NCBI RefSeq assembly: GCF_025685655.1
Contig: NZ_JAGSYG010000001.1
Location: forward strand, 372,001 to 436,000
Length of the DNA: 64,000 nucleotides
Origin: Acidicapsa ligni
GTDB taxonomy: Bacteria; Acidobacteriota; Terriglobia; Terriglobales; Acidobacteriaceae
Direction: 5' to 3'
The notes under the pieces are model-generated. The model searched no databases and was not told the origin of the DNA. It saw only the letters and a list, made by a program, of their open reading frames with translations. Positions within the stretch are counted from its first letter, which is position 1; every line of letters starts with the position of its first letter. This document shows positions 10,001-16,990 of the stretch, piece after piece. A program made the position numbers and the translations under genes.

Positions 10001-12195
10001 GAAGCCGCCAGCGTTCCACCGCCACCCAGCGCCATCCCCTGCGTGCGCGAACCCTCTGCGTTCCAGATCGTGTATCCGCCGCTTCCCTTCAGCAGATTCC
10101 CACCCAGAAACGTCATTCCATTTCCCGCAATCAAATTCACCGGCCTGGCAGGCACAGCAATTCCCGAAACACCCACCATCGCCGTAGTCGTACTCGAACA
10201 ACCCACCCCGCCTGCACTCACCGTCACAGCTCCCAGCGAACCATCCGCATTCACCGCCGCCACAGCCGCTGCCGTGCATCCCCCGGAAAACTGAATCGGC
10301 ACCGCAGCCCCATAAGCCTCAAATCCCAACCCATGCTCCGGCCCCACCGAAACCGACGTAATCGCCCCACCCGTAGCGTGAACCACCAACGCAGGCTGCA
10401 CCGCCACCCACTCCGGCAGCACCGCAGCATTCCGCACCGTCCAGCCAGCCTGCACCCCCATGCCCGCACCCGCAAAATCCAGCACCAGCCCGGTAGCCGC
10501 CTCGCCCGTAGCCGCCGAACTCCACGCACTCACCACCACATCGTCCAGCACATCGTTCGACCCGGCAGCCACTGCAAAACCATGCGTCGCCTGAACCGTT
10601 ACGTTCTGCCAGCGATTCGCATCCGCAACCAATCCATTCGGCACAGCCACCGGCAACCCCGGCAAAGCAATCCCCGTTCCCACCCCGCGAATGTCGATAT
10701 TCCTGAAGTCAGAAGCAGTCGGCCACTGCGCCAGGTACAGCCCGCACGTATGCGTCGAATGCGCTCCCGCATACAACGCCAGCGGATCCGTCCCCGTCGC
10801 CGTCGCCGCAATCGCCACATTCTCAATCTCACCAACGCGCAACCCATTCCCACCCGCGCCCGTAACGGCAGGCATGGCAATCGCACAGTTGCCAATCGAC
10901 CACCCCGCCCCTGTCCCTGCAACGCCAGTCAACCCATTCCCACCCGGCGAAAAAACCGACCCTACCTCCATCGGCCGATTCACTCCACAACTACCCGCCG
11001 CAGCCCGTCCCTGCGCCGGGGAGCACGAAACATCCACGCTCCCATCCACATAGATCGTGAAGTCATGTAGCCGTGTATTCGCCAGCAGATTCGTAGCATC
11101 CGCAGCCGTAGCCAACACATCCTGTCCTGGAAAACCCATCAGCCCCGAAACCTGCCGCCCCTGTCCGCCAATCGACTCCCCATGCCACACCAGTTGCTGC
11201 GTCTTGCAAACCCCGGCAGGCAGCGTCAGCGCGACCCCAAGTCCTGCCGGACCATGCCCCGCCGCACTCTGCGCAAACGCAAAATTGATCGCCGCCTGCA
11301 ACGCCGCCGTATCATCCGTAACCCCATCGCAGACCGCCCCAAACTCCTTCACACTCCGCTCATGCTGCTGAGCGCCCGTAGCCCGAAGATCCTCCACCCG
11401 AATCCCCGCAGCATTCGTAAATGTATCCGTCCCCGTATAAGTCGAAGGCACCATAACCGAGCCCCCGGCAGCAGCAGCAGCCGTCTGCGTAGCCTGCAAC
11501 GTAGCCTGCGAAGTACCCGTCTCCGGTGAGAAAACCCCATTCACCGACTCCGCATTCAACGGCCCCGCAATCACCCCACCACCCGACGAAAGCCCCCCTG
11601 CAAACACCTGGTCCACATAGTGTTTGTCCGCAGCCATCAACGGCGTCGTAGGATCAGCCGCCAAAATCAGCGGTCCCGTAAGCGTCCCGCCATCGGTCGT
11701 CAACAGGCTTCCCTGCAACTGCGCCACAGCCTGGTCCACATACGACTTGCTCACTGTCTGCACCGCCTGCGCCGCTGGCATCAACTGCGCCCGCACCTGC
11801 GCAATCGAAGCCGAAGCCGCACCCGAAGCCGTCGCTGGCACCACCCAATACTCCGTGTTCACCGTCCCATCCGCCAGGTGATACACCGCCGTGTAATACA
11901 GCCCCGCCGGACTCGCTCCCAGATTCGGCGCAAGGTTCAAACTAGCAAACCCATCCGCCCCAATCTGAACAGCAACATTGCCCGCCACCACAGCCTGATT
12001 CGCCGCCGTAGTAAAGGCTGGCCAGCTCACCAGCAACGTGCCTGAACTAGGCACACCCGCAGCGTTATAGACCGTCCCCTGCACGGTCGTCGTGGTTACC
12101 GTCTGCGCCCAGCCGACCACAGTCAACAGGCAAACCATCGCGCAAAATGAAACCCCTCTACCCAAACGCAACCACGTCGAATTCGTGCTCTTCAT
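4090..12195 (-). CDS. Giant secreted tail-fibre-like protein with pectate-lyase-fold domains
   Basis: This 2701-aa protein begins with a signal peptide (cleavage after about WAQ, residue 31). Residues 150-200 contain phage tail-fibre-type units (TGPLILAADP, ADKHYVDQ) that recur further on as TNKAYVD and GGTLTGALTAP; a GGTGATTAQQALANLGG unit, typical of tail fibres, lies near residue 1885. Two stretches (near 283-300 and 1170-1185) carry the GxxxDGxTDDT signature that opens pectate-lyase-3 (right-handed beta-helix) domains, and a third helix-like region starts near 1925. The ATG at 12195 was chosen because GGAAGG lies 9 nt upstream; the open frame continues 72 codons through repeat copy 3 but that stretch is low complexity. 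Enzyme activity is unproven; glycan binding or cleavage is inferred from the fold. Confidence 0.8.
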   Translation of the reverse strand: MKSTNSTWLRLGRGVSFCAMVCLLTVVGWAQTVTTTTVQGTVYNAAGVPSSGTLLVSWPAFTTAANQAVVAGNVAVQIGADGFASLNLAPNLGASPAGLYYTAVYHLADGTVNTEYWVVPATASGAASASIAQVRAQLMPAAQAVQTVSKSYVDQAVAQLQGSLLTTDGGTLTGPLILAADPTTPLMAADKHYVDQVFAGGLSSGGGVIAGPLNAESVNGVFSPETGTSQATLQATQTAAAAAGGSVMVPSTYTGTDTFTNAAGIRVEDLRATGAQQHERSVKEFGAVCDGVTDDTAALQAAINFAFAQSAAGHGPAGLGVALTLPAGVCKTQQLVWHGESIGGQGRQVSGLMGFPGQDVLATAADATNLLANTRLHDFTIYVDGSVDVSCSPAQGRAAAGSCGVNRPMEVGSVFSPGGNGLTGVAGTGAGWSIGNCAIAMPAVTGAGGNGLRVGEIENVAIAATATGTDPLALYAGAHSTHTCGLYLAQWPTASDFRNIDIRGVGTGIALPGLPVAVPNGLVADANRWQNVTVQATHGFAVAAGSNDVLDDVVVSAWSSAATGEAATGLVLDFAGAGMGVQAGWTVRNAAVLPEWVAVQPALVVHATGGAITSVSVGPEHGLGFEAYGAAVPIQFSGGCTAAAVAAVNADGSLGAVTVSAGGVGCSSTTTAMVGVSGIAVPARPVNLIAGNGMTFLGGNLLKGSGGYTIWNAEGSRTQGMALGGGGTLAASTTAYPALVVGDSGSYLGSQNRFNGLGIAAAGLSDGGLGNVFVQSSASGFGQAGLEASRATPQVVSADFALLGGGAANQAFPSLNDLFFSAEDLYSAGGESVAVGSSFGKDPAAPVTGSYVKALGGAWDTSGVWALRGVAGALVLGKGFPAGTGTWEVAAKADVATTQELKLAGSGAAGCVFADQMVSLTTSWQVFRIPYNTVTGNTGCDAATQGNAVNAVGLSPGVVTNVETAWMAFVPAFQQVLIANAPTAANQATNKAYVDTQISSAIGSGGGSGTGALPIAGGTLTGALTAPVIDGTTDCALSSSVGSCVATASSALIPSGTVGMYAQNAAMNATALCVYDATQGGKVTAVMPGQLGQGYSSAPVLSITGGGGAGLAVTANVSGGQVASYTVTNGGSGYTSCPNISVAAPPAVAVPIPVLDQRRGVTSYSAEVRVDDFGCAADGVTDDTQCFNNAISYATQNGTRAGSVTLTQGKTYFIGTITGYMQTAWDDGTAPSTDTCGGVACTNIAPETPGYLGYAIRVQSEQSFPLTIYGNGATIVSSYTPAAATAATYTMNAPYFAVFGSDSPIASWNLFDVSINKAFIGAATQAGAYWRWQRVNMAGVGIAVLAGSSQYDTFQDTFIQNSEAGIIVGGWWGSRAPSTSTSGEVFLNAENLGDSTALDGMVFYGANWASVSQAQTVQNALDTWFNTYFFHVSDNQARLTDQNQAGFGVITDSMWRGIYHVMFAAYSRYGRPVLGVTIHNANVKETQNYPIVATAAGGWVIDGLGLEDVGYCNGAAANGNYGSTSCPSPYDSVNNQLPGAILLSGFQNISARNIGASGAVLESIAEPQQVSAAQQLEDFRLELTNLQSSADTPVAPRVQPVATGRLILGWSNTSYPPGVTNTDSGELCLKGVNSGFVDEWCMRSVEQAYASGGTMPRYLTMENDGYAGFTGQTAVQMPGLRVRPGLISGTDTTLPVTDFSEQAFAIAAGTVSGETCATVAGITVPGAVATDGVLFVRPSASAGQLQMSGSVTAANTLALTVCNPSTLAQNYPAGRYYAFLLAGGAASATPAVSGGAPVATNPLTTTQGDLVMGDGNGNPGRLAGNLSTTPAVLMETGTGSSTSSAVWQSAPNFYGGNLTGLNAANITTGSVGIANGGTGATTAQQALANLGGASLNAAVSHFGGQLTALAVGGAYQADQFAGSDIGSKLSACLAGLSSVYGGICDARNFTGTVTMASTLTLNVANATVLLPCATISTSAQIVVPAGVRNVTLKGCGLRGASGASGSQGGTVLLYSGAGAAVQVGDPTYAADTMGFHLDDVVINTTDSTNAATQALVAYRVQEMDLESLYLLGNSNQTGMTVDGTGNYSGGSFYDLAFNGWHTAVNGIGHQAANAATTDWMNASTFIRLHIDCPTSGGNPIAGTYGINLAQGDGNTFTGGDVEGCATALHLGANAQNNTFVGVRNENSSSQVIADAGSTYNSWITGGTMFTGALTDNGSRNSFLDAFHRTFNGVKGDWYASQMDSTVTNHVRVGTGNGNERGLLNEYQTDYGYRWTVGLGDGSSGEQFYNITDVLSSVNRLSIGQYLSTVANTVTNVIVNNGGCYTSSTPPAIGFAGGGGSGAAATAVMATTASPSCAGGNTVLSVSMTANGSGYTSQPTLTFTGTNQTTSANAVAEITSAGGTNNQTVLNATGTGAVVLNGSTNAGSGGLVIGSGGATETTVATIDGAGDANFTGSLQVGGASTLKGSATVKNGADAEIDSTLWAGLSAAQKESFIYKDWNGASQWYMVKDAGNNWSLNSAIDGTDHFKAYQSGETMLNANGTGYVSVNREAGSGTGGLAVFSGGATPLQVAIVTGSGNVTTAGFIDGKTMSGTGTMSFAAGAAAGSGASFACTASHVCDGVSGAATLTTGASTTTGSLGTFSFPNTRTSQANCVVSVQLAGSGVVASVGWSESAAAVTLTGNVALAASTAYSVRYWCGGN

Positions 12196-12507
12196 AATCA
12201 GCATCCTTCCCAAAATCAAAACGAGCCGCGGCGTAGCCGCGCAAAAATTTTTTCCATACGGAGAGGTGCCCCAAGTCTCGCACCCAACCCCCCAGACACA
12301 AAATCTCCCCACCCAAGCCCCAGCAGTCGCCTTTGCCCTTGCTTCTGCAGTTGCAGCTGCCCTTGCCTTTGCCCTTGCCCTTGCCCTTGCCCTTGCTTTT
12401 CTAGCTGTCATTCCCGAAGGGAATCTGCTGCTAGCTGTTGCCCTTGCCTTTGCCCTTCAGCCCCCACCAAAAAAACCGCGAGCAAAGCCGAAGCCCGCCC
12501 GCGGTCC
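12196..12507. promoter_or_regulatory. Leader of the giant secreted protein gene
   Basis: The gap holds repeat copy 3 and, at 12227-12241, a perfect CGCGGC-GTA-GCCGCG hairpin lying in the 5' leader of the leftward giant gene, next to a run of A then T (12243-12253). I cannot place a promoter with confidence. Confidence 0.35.
12323..12460 (+). repeat. Hexamer array + palindromic core, copy 3
   Basis: At least eleven NNTTGC hexamers in a continuous period-6 phase run into the core palindrome at 12410-12424, followed by CTGCTGCTAGC and further hexamers. It lies after the 3' end of the small acidic-protein gene. Confidence 0.9.
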
Positions 12508-12879
12508 CTATTTCCCAACTTCGTCCTGCTCCTTCAGCCCCTTCCAAAGCACCTCAGCAAGGCTCTGGTAGTCTTCCATCGGAATATTCTGCTTATCCTC
12601 CACCCGTTCCGCCAGATCACACAGCAGCTTCACACTCGGCAGATGATTCGCCTCGATATTTCGGACAATGCACTTCACTATCTGAACGAAGTTCTCTACC
12701 AGCGCCTCTTCGGCCTTCTTTCGCAATAAGTCCATCGTCTTACCAGTCCCAACCTTGCCAGTCCCAACCGGCAGGCCATTCTCCGGACCCGCCCCTGAAC
12801 CAGCACTAGAACCAGCCATCCCCACCACAACCGGCTTATTGCCCTCAACTACACCACCAGCTTCTTCCTCTTCGGCCAT
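12508..12879 (-). CDS. Small hypothetical protein
   Basis: I do not recognise the family. From the chosen ATG (12879) it is 123 aa: an acidic start (MAEEEEAG), a Gly/Ala/Val-rich linker, then a helical C-terminal half (from about DLLRKKAEEAL) with EANHLPSVKLLCDLAERV and an acidic end. A longer ORF begins at 12951, but its first part overlaps a terminator-like hairpin (12920-12947), so the internal ATG is preferred. It is the first gene of the leftward series leading to the giant protein and the terminase, and might be related to them; that is inference from position only. Confidence 0.5.
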   Translation of the reverse strand: MAEEEEAGGVVEGNKPVVVGMAGSSAGSGAGPENGLPVGTGKVGTGKTMDLLRKKAEEALVENFVQIVKCIVRNIEANHLPSVKLLCDLAERVEDKQNIPMEDYQSLAEVLWKGLKEQDEVGK

Positions 12880-12919
12880 TGCACCGCCATTTACCACCGA
12901 TTTCCCCGCCAAAACAAAA

Positions 12920-12947
12920 AGAGGAGGCAGCGTCGCAGCGCTCCTCC
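12920..12947 (-). terminator. Terminator-like hairpin, possible attenuator
   Basis: On the minus strand GGAGG-AGCG pairs with CGCT-G-CCTCC (one bulged G), followed by TCTTTTTGTTTTG. It lies upstream of the small acidic-protein start with no leftward gene before it, so it may act as a leader attenuator or end a short transcript. Confidence 0.4.
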
Positions 12948-13159
12948 CCATCTCATCCCAACGATTATCCCCAGCTTACCCAATCCCCATCAAATTCCCT
13001 GCAATTCCCAAATCCAGACTCAACCTGAACAAAATAAACCGGATACCTTTGATTTAACTTCCCCCAATCGTTGACAGGCCTTCTATTCTTGCTCCTTTTT
13101 CCCAAATACCCATCGGTTCCTGTTGACATCCGACCCAGCCAGGCGCAAACTCATCTCGG

Positions 13160-13522
13160 ATGCCTACCCAAAGCCAACAACCCGACCGCACCCCGCTCCT
13201 TCAGGGAACACTCGACCTGCTCATCCTCCGCACCCTCGCCCCCAGTCGCAGCCACGGACAAGGCATAGCCCGTATCATCCAGCGCCAGTCCGAAGAAGCC
13301 TTCCTCGTCGACCACGGCTCCCTCTATCTCGCCCTCCAGCGCCTCGAAGATCGCGAACTCCTCGCCGCCGAGTGGGGACTCTCCGAAAACAATCGCAAAG
13401 CTCGCTTCTACTCCCTCACCCCCAAAGGCCGCGCCGAACTCACCGCCAAAACCCAGCAATGGCGCAAACTCTCCCACGCCATCGGCCTCATTCTCGATCC
13501 AGTTTTAGAAGAAGGAGCATAA
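13160..13522 (+). CDS. PadR family transcriptional regulator
   Basis: The 120-aa protein is a PadR-type winged-helix repressor: [23 protein letters not shown], then a wing region with [13 protein letters not shown] and [12 protein letters not shown]. Length and motifs match the short PadR regulators that acidobacteria place in front of ADOP permeases. Its stop codon is 2 nt before the permease ATG, so the two genes are co-transcribed and the regulator most likely controls its own operon in response to an unknown ligand. TTGACA hexamers occur upstream at about 13072 and 13123, but no convincing -10 partner can be fixed by eye. Confidence 0.93.
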   Translation: MPTQSQQPDRTPLLQGTLDLLILRTLAPSRSHGQGIARIIQRQSEEAFLVDHGSLYLALQRLEDRELLAAEWGLSENNRKARFYSLTPKGRAELTAKTQQWRKLSHAIGLILDPVLEEGA

Positions 13523-13524
13523 CC

Positions 13525-16149
13525 ATGCCGAACTCCTCCAGGCGTTCCCCAGAAGACTTCGCCGCAGAAATCCGCTCCCATCTCGAACTGGAAACAGACG
13601 ACCTCAAAGCCGAAGGCATGAGCGAAAAAGAAGCCCACCGCCGCGCCCGCGCCACCTTCGGCAGCCGAGCCGCAGCCCAGGAACGCTTCTACCTCCGCAG
13701 CCGCGTCGAATGGCTCGACAATCTCCGTCGTGACCTCGCCTACGGCGTGCGCGGCATGGCTCGTAATCCCGGCTTCACCCTCACCGTCATCCTCACCCTC
13801 GCGCTGGCCATCGGAGCCAACACTGCCATCTTCTCCCTGGTCAACGCTCTCCTGATCAAATCCCTGCCCTACAACCACCCCGAGCAACTCGCCACCACCT
13901 ACGCCCACTACGCCGGTCCCGAAACGACCGACAGCGGCAGCGACCTCGACGGCGAACAATGGGAACTCCTCCGCGACAACGTCCCCTCAATCCTCTCCGC
14001 CATCTCCAGCGGCATCGCCTCCGGAGTCAACCTCCAGGCAAAGACTCAATCCGGACTCCACATCCAATACCTCCACGCCGGCCGCGTCTCCGCCCATTAC
14101 TTCGATGTCCTCGCCCTGCATCCTGTCCTCGGCCGCAATTTCTCTGAAGTAGAGGACCACCCCAACGGCCCTCGCGTCGCCCTGCTCAGTTACAGCCTCT
14201 GGCACACCACCTTCAACAGCGACCCCAACATCCTCGGCCAGCCCATCACCCTCAAGGGCGAGCCTTACACCATCGTAGGAGTCCTCCCCGACGCACCAAC
14301 CCCGCTCAATGCCGACGTCTACACCGCCCTCCAGCCCAGCCGCGAAGGAGAAGGCGCCGGCACAAATTTCAACGCCATCGTCCGCCTGCGCGACGGAGCA
14401 ACCTGGCAGCAGGCCAACTCTGAACTCAACCGCGCCTGGACCGCCATCGCCACCCGTATCGCCAAAAACTATCCCGGTTACCACGCCTCCTTTTACCTCG
14501 TTCCACTCCAGAAAAGCTCCACCGAAGACTTGCGTCCCCAGGTTCTCGTACTCATGCTCGCCGCCGGATTCATCCTCCTCATCGCCTGCGCCAATCTCGC
14601 CGGACTCACCCTCGTCCGCACCATGCGCCGCACTTCCGAGATCGCCACTCGCCTCGCCCTCGGTGCCTCACGCTGGCAGATCCAGCGCCAGCTCTGGATT
14701 GAAAACCTCCTGCTCGCCCTCACTGGAGGCATCGTCAGCATCGGCGTCGGCTATCTCGCCCTCCACAGCCTGCTCACCCTGCTCCCCGAGCACTTCCTAC
14801 CCATCGCCTCCATCCATCTCGATTTGCGCGTCCTCGCGTTTACCCTCTGCGTCTCCCTCGTCACCAGCATCCTCTTCGGCATGCTCCCCGCACTCACCAC
14901 GCGCAAAATCGATATCCGCTCCGCCATAGCCACCCGCGGATCCTCCGGCAACTCCAGCTTCCGCCTTCGCCAATCCCTCATCGCTGGCGAAGTCGCACTG
15001 ACCGTACTCCTCCTCGCCGCCTCAGGACTACTGATCCGCACCCTCATCCATCTCGAAACCCTCCCGCCCGGCTTCAGTCCCAACGGAGTCATCTCCGCCA
15101 AAGCCTCCCTGGACGACGCCCGGTACCACGACCACTCTGCCTTCGACACACTCCTCGCCAACAGCACCGCCGCCATGCGCCAGATCCCCGGAGTCCAAAA
15201 CGCCGCCGTCGGCCTCAACCTGCCCTACGAACGCCCCCTCAACGACAGCGTCACCCTCAACGACGGCCCATTCGCCGGAAAAAGCACCGGAGCCGACGAA
15301 ATCTACGTCACCCCCGGCTACTTCGAAACCCTCCAGATTCCCGTCCTCGCCGGACGCACCTTCACCGATAGCGACACCACCACCTCGCAGCACGTCGTCA
15401 TCGTCAACCAGACCTTCGCCCGCAAATTCTTCGCAAATCAAAACCCTGTGGGCCACTACCTCAACAAAGACACACGAATCATCGGCCTCGTAGCCGACGT
15501 CATCACCAAACCAGGATTCACCGCAGGCGCACCCATCTCCGCCGAAGAAACCACCTACATCCCCGCCACCCAGGTCAACCCCAAACTCCTCGCCCTCGTC
15601 CACACCTGGTTCCAGCCCAGTTGGATCGTCCGCACCAGCCACCCAATCGAAGGCCTGACAGAACAAATGCAACACGCCCTGGCCGGCGCCGATCCCAACC
15701 TGCCCTTCAGCGGCTTCTACAGCATGAGCGACCTGCTCGCCACCACCCTCGCCATCCAGCGCATTGAGGTAGCCCTGCTCTCCGCCATGGCCGGACTGGC
15801 CCTGCTCCTCAGCGCCATCGGCATCTTCTCCCTGGTCGCCAACATAGTCGCCCAGCGCACCCGGGAAATCGGCATCCGCATCGCCTTGGGCTCTACCATC
15901 CGCCAGGCAATGCTGAACGTAGGCAGCAGCGGCATCCTCGCCTCCATCGCAGGCCTGCTGATCGGCCTCGCCCTCAGCGCAATGGCCCTGCGAACCATGC
16001 ACTCCGTCCTCTTCGGCATAGGCGTCTACGACCCCGCCACCCTGACCGCCGTAATCCTGACCCTCGCCCTGATCACCCTATTGGCCACCACCCTGCCAAC
16101 CCTGAAAATAGCCAGAATAGACCCAGCAAAAACCCTCCGCGAAGACTAA
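13525..16149 (+). CDS. ADOP-family ABC transporter permease
   Basis: The 874-aa protein matches the acidobacterial duplicated orphan permease (ADOP) family. It has a short helical N-terminal domain (residues 1-70, with FAAEIRSHLELETDDL), then a MacB/FtsX-like unit beginning at RNPGFTLTVILTLALAIGAN (first membrane segment about 85-105), a periplasmic MacB-core-like domain, an FtsX membrane block near 350-470 (MLAAGFILLIACANLAG), and a second periplasmic domain and FtsX block with a TREIGIRIALG motif near the C-terminus. The ATG at 13525 has GAAGGAG upstream; the longer open frame from 13123 overlaps padR and is rejected. No ATP-binding subunit is adjacent, as is usual for this family. The substrate is unknown. 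Confidence 0.92.
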   Translation: MPNSSRRSPEDFAAEIRSHLELETDDLKAEGMSEKEAHRRARATFGSRAAAQERFYLRSRVEWLDNLRRDLAYGVRGMARNPGFTLTVILTLALAIGANTAIFSLVNALLIKSLPYNHPEQLATTYAHYAGPETTDSGSDLDGEQWELLRDNVPSILSAISSGIASGVNLQAKTQSGLHIQYLHAGRVSAHYFDVLALHPVLGRNFSEVEDHPNGPRVALLSYSLWHTTFNSDPNILGQPITLKGEPYTIVGVLPDAPTPLNADVYTALQPSREGEGAGTNFNAIVRLRDGATWQQANSELNRAWTAIATRIAKNYPGYHASFYLVPLQKSSTEDLRPQVLVLMLAAGFILLIACANLAGLTLVRTMRRTSEIATRLALGASRWQIQRQLWIENLLLALTGGIVSIGVGYLALHSLLTLLPEHFLPIASIHLDLRVLAFTLCVSLVTSILFGMLPALTTRKIDIRSAIATRGSSGNSSFRLRQSLIAGEVALTVLLLAASGLLIRTLIHLETLPPGFSPNGVISAKASLDDARYHDHSAFDTLLANSTAAMRQIPGVQNAAVGLNLPYERPLNDSVTLNDGPFAGKSTGADEIYVTPGYFETLQIPVLAGRTFTDSDTTTSQHVVIVNQTFARKFFANQNPVGHYLNKDTRIIGLVADVITKPGFTAGAPISAEETTYIPATQVNPKLLALVHTWFQPSWIVRTSHPIEGLTEQMQHALAGADPNLPFSGFYSMSDLLATTLAIQRIEVALLSAMAGLALLLSAIGIFSLVANIVAQRTREIGIRIALGSTIRQAMLNVGSSGILASIAGLLIGLALSAMALRTMHSVLFGIGVYDPATLTAVILTLALITLLATTLPTLKIARIDPAKTLRED

Positions 16150-16162
16150 CCCAAACCCCCGC

Positions 16163-16266
16163 CATTGCTTTCGCAGTCGCCTCTGCCCTTGCCGTTGCCG
16201 TTGCTCTTGCCCTTGCAGTTGCCCTTGCCTTTCTGTCTGTCATTCCCGAAGAGAATCTGCTTTTAA
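16163..16266 (+). repeat. Hexamer array + mutated palindromic core, copy 4
   Basis: About ten hexamers precede the core at 16242-16256, where one stem base is changed (GAAGAGAAT for GAAGGGAAT). It begins 13 nt after the ADOP stop codon. Confidence 0.88.
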
Positions 16267-16990
16267 CCCCTTACCTCCCCCACCCGCAAAGAAAACCACC
16301 AACTTATCCACCACCCCCACCCCGCTGTGCAAACAGTGGACAACCCATCCCCCCTGCAAAACCCAGCACACAAAAACCCGCTCCAGCAGCGGCTGAAACC
16401 TCATTTCCCACTCGTCCAACCAATAAATCCACACCCCAAATCCAACCCCCTGTTGAAACAGTGGACACCCCGGTCCCCAATTACCCCCTCGAAATCCACC
16501 TTTCCACTTCCCCTCAATTCCACAGGCAAGTTTTAGAAAACTAGCCCACCCCGCAACCCCGCGCCAATCGCGGATTTTCTCCGATTTCCACTTTTCCGCG
16601 CTGAACGGCTGCTACGGCGGGGCTACATAACTCTCTTTTCTTCTTTTTTACTCAATACCCGTCGCATCCTCAGCATCCCCAAAAACAAAAACCCTCCCAC
16701 TAGAGGGGCGCGACCAACCGGTCTCTTTCCAACCGAAGACCAACAAGACTCCCTCATGCCCCAAAAGCGCACGACCACACCAAGCCGCTACGATGCCGGA
16801 TAACAAATCCCCCTGTATTTCCTAGTTAAAGGCTGGATTTCCACCTGCAAGGATTTCTCAATTTCAATACAATCAAGCAAGGGAAAACACTGCATTCCCA
16901 CGCAACACTCGCGTAATGTAGAGTTGCATCACGCGCCGTTCGTGGCTAAGCAACGCAGATCCAGAACTCGGGATTCAGGAGAAAAACACC
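16267..16990. promoter_or_regulatory. Long dnaN upstream region with DnaA-box-like sites
   Basis: More than 700 nt without a credible gene precede dnaN. Sites resembling the DnaA box TTATCCACA are seen: TTATCCACC at 16304-16312, AGTGGACAA near 16336 (reverse orientation), AAATCCACA near 16425, AGTGGACAC near 16460 and GAAATCCACC at about 16491. Two of them lie in a repeated unit, CTGT-(4 nt or GA)-ACAG followed by TGGACA. A pyrimidine-rich AT tract (16627-16655) lies between these sites and dnaN. It could be the replication origin or only a regulated dnaN promoter; no dnaA gene is adjacent. Confidence 0.35.

Noticed and set aside
12196-12411. N-terminal extension of the giant protein through repeat copy 3
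   Set aside because: The added 72 codons read through the repeat; a signal peptide and GGAAGG site support the ATG at 12195.
250-12879. Complete prophage
   Set aside because: Only a terminase-like and a tail-fibre-like gene are recognisable; no integrase, capsid, portal or lysis gene and no att-type direct repeats were seen.
13123-13524. Upstream extension of the ADOP permease
   Set aside because: It overlaps the padR gene in another frame and is low complexity; the ATG at 13525 has GAAGGAG.
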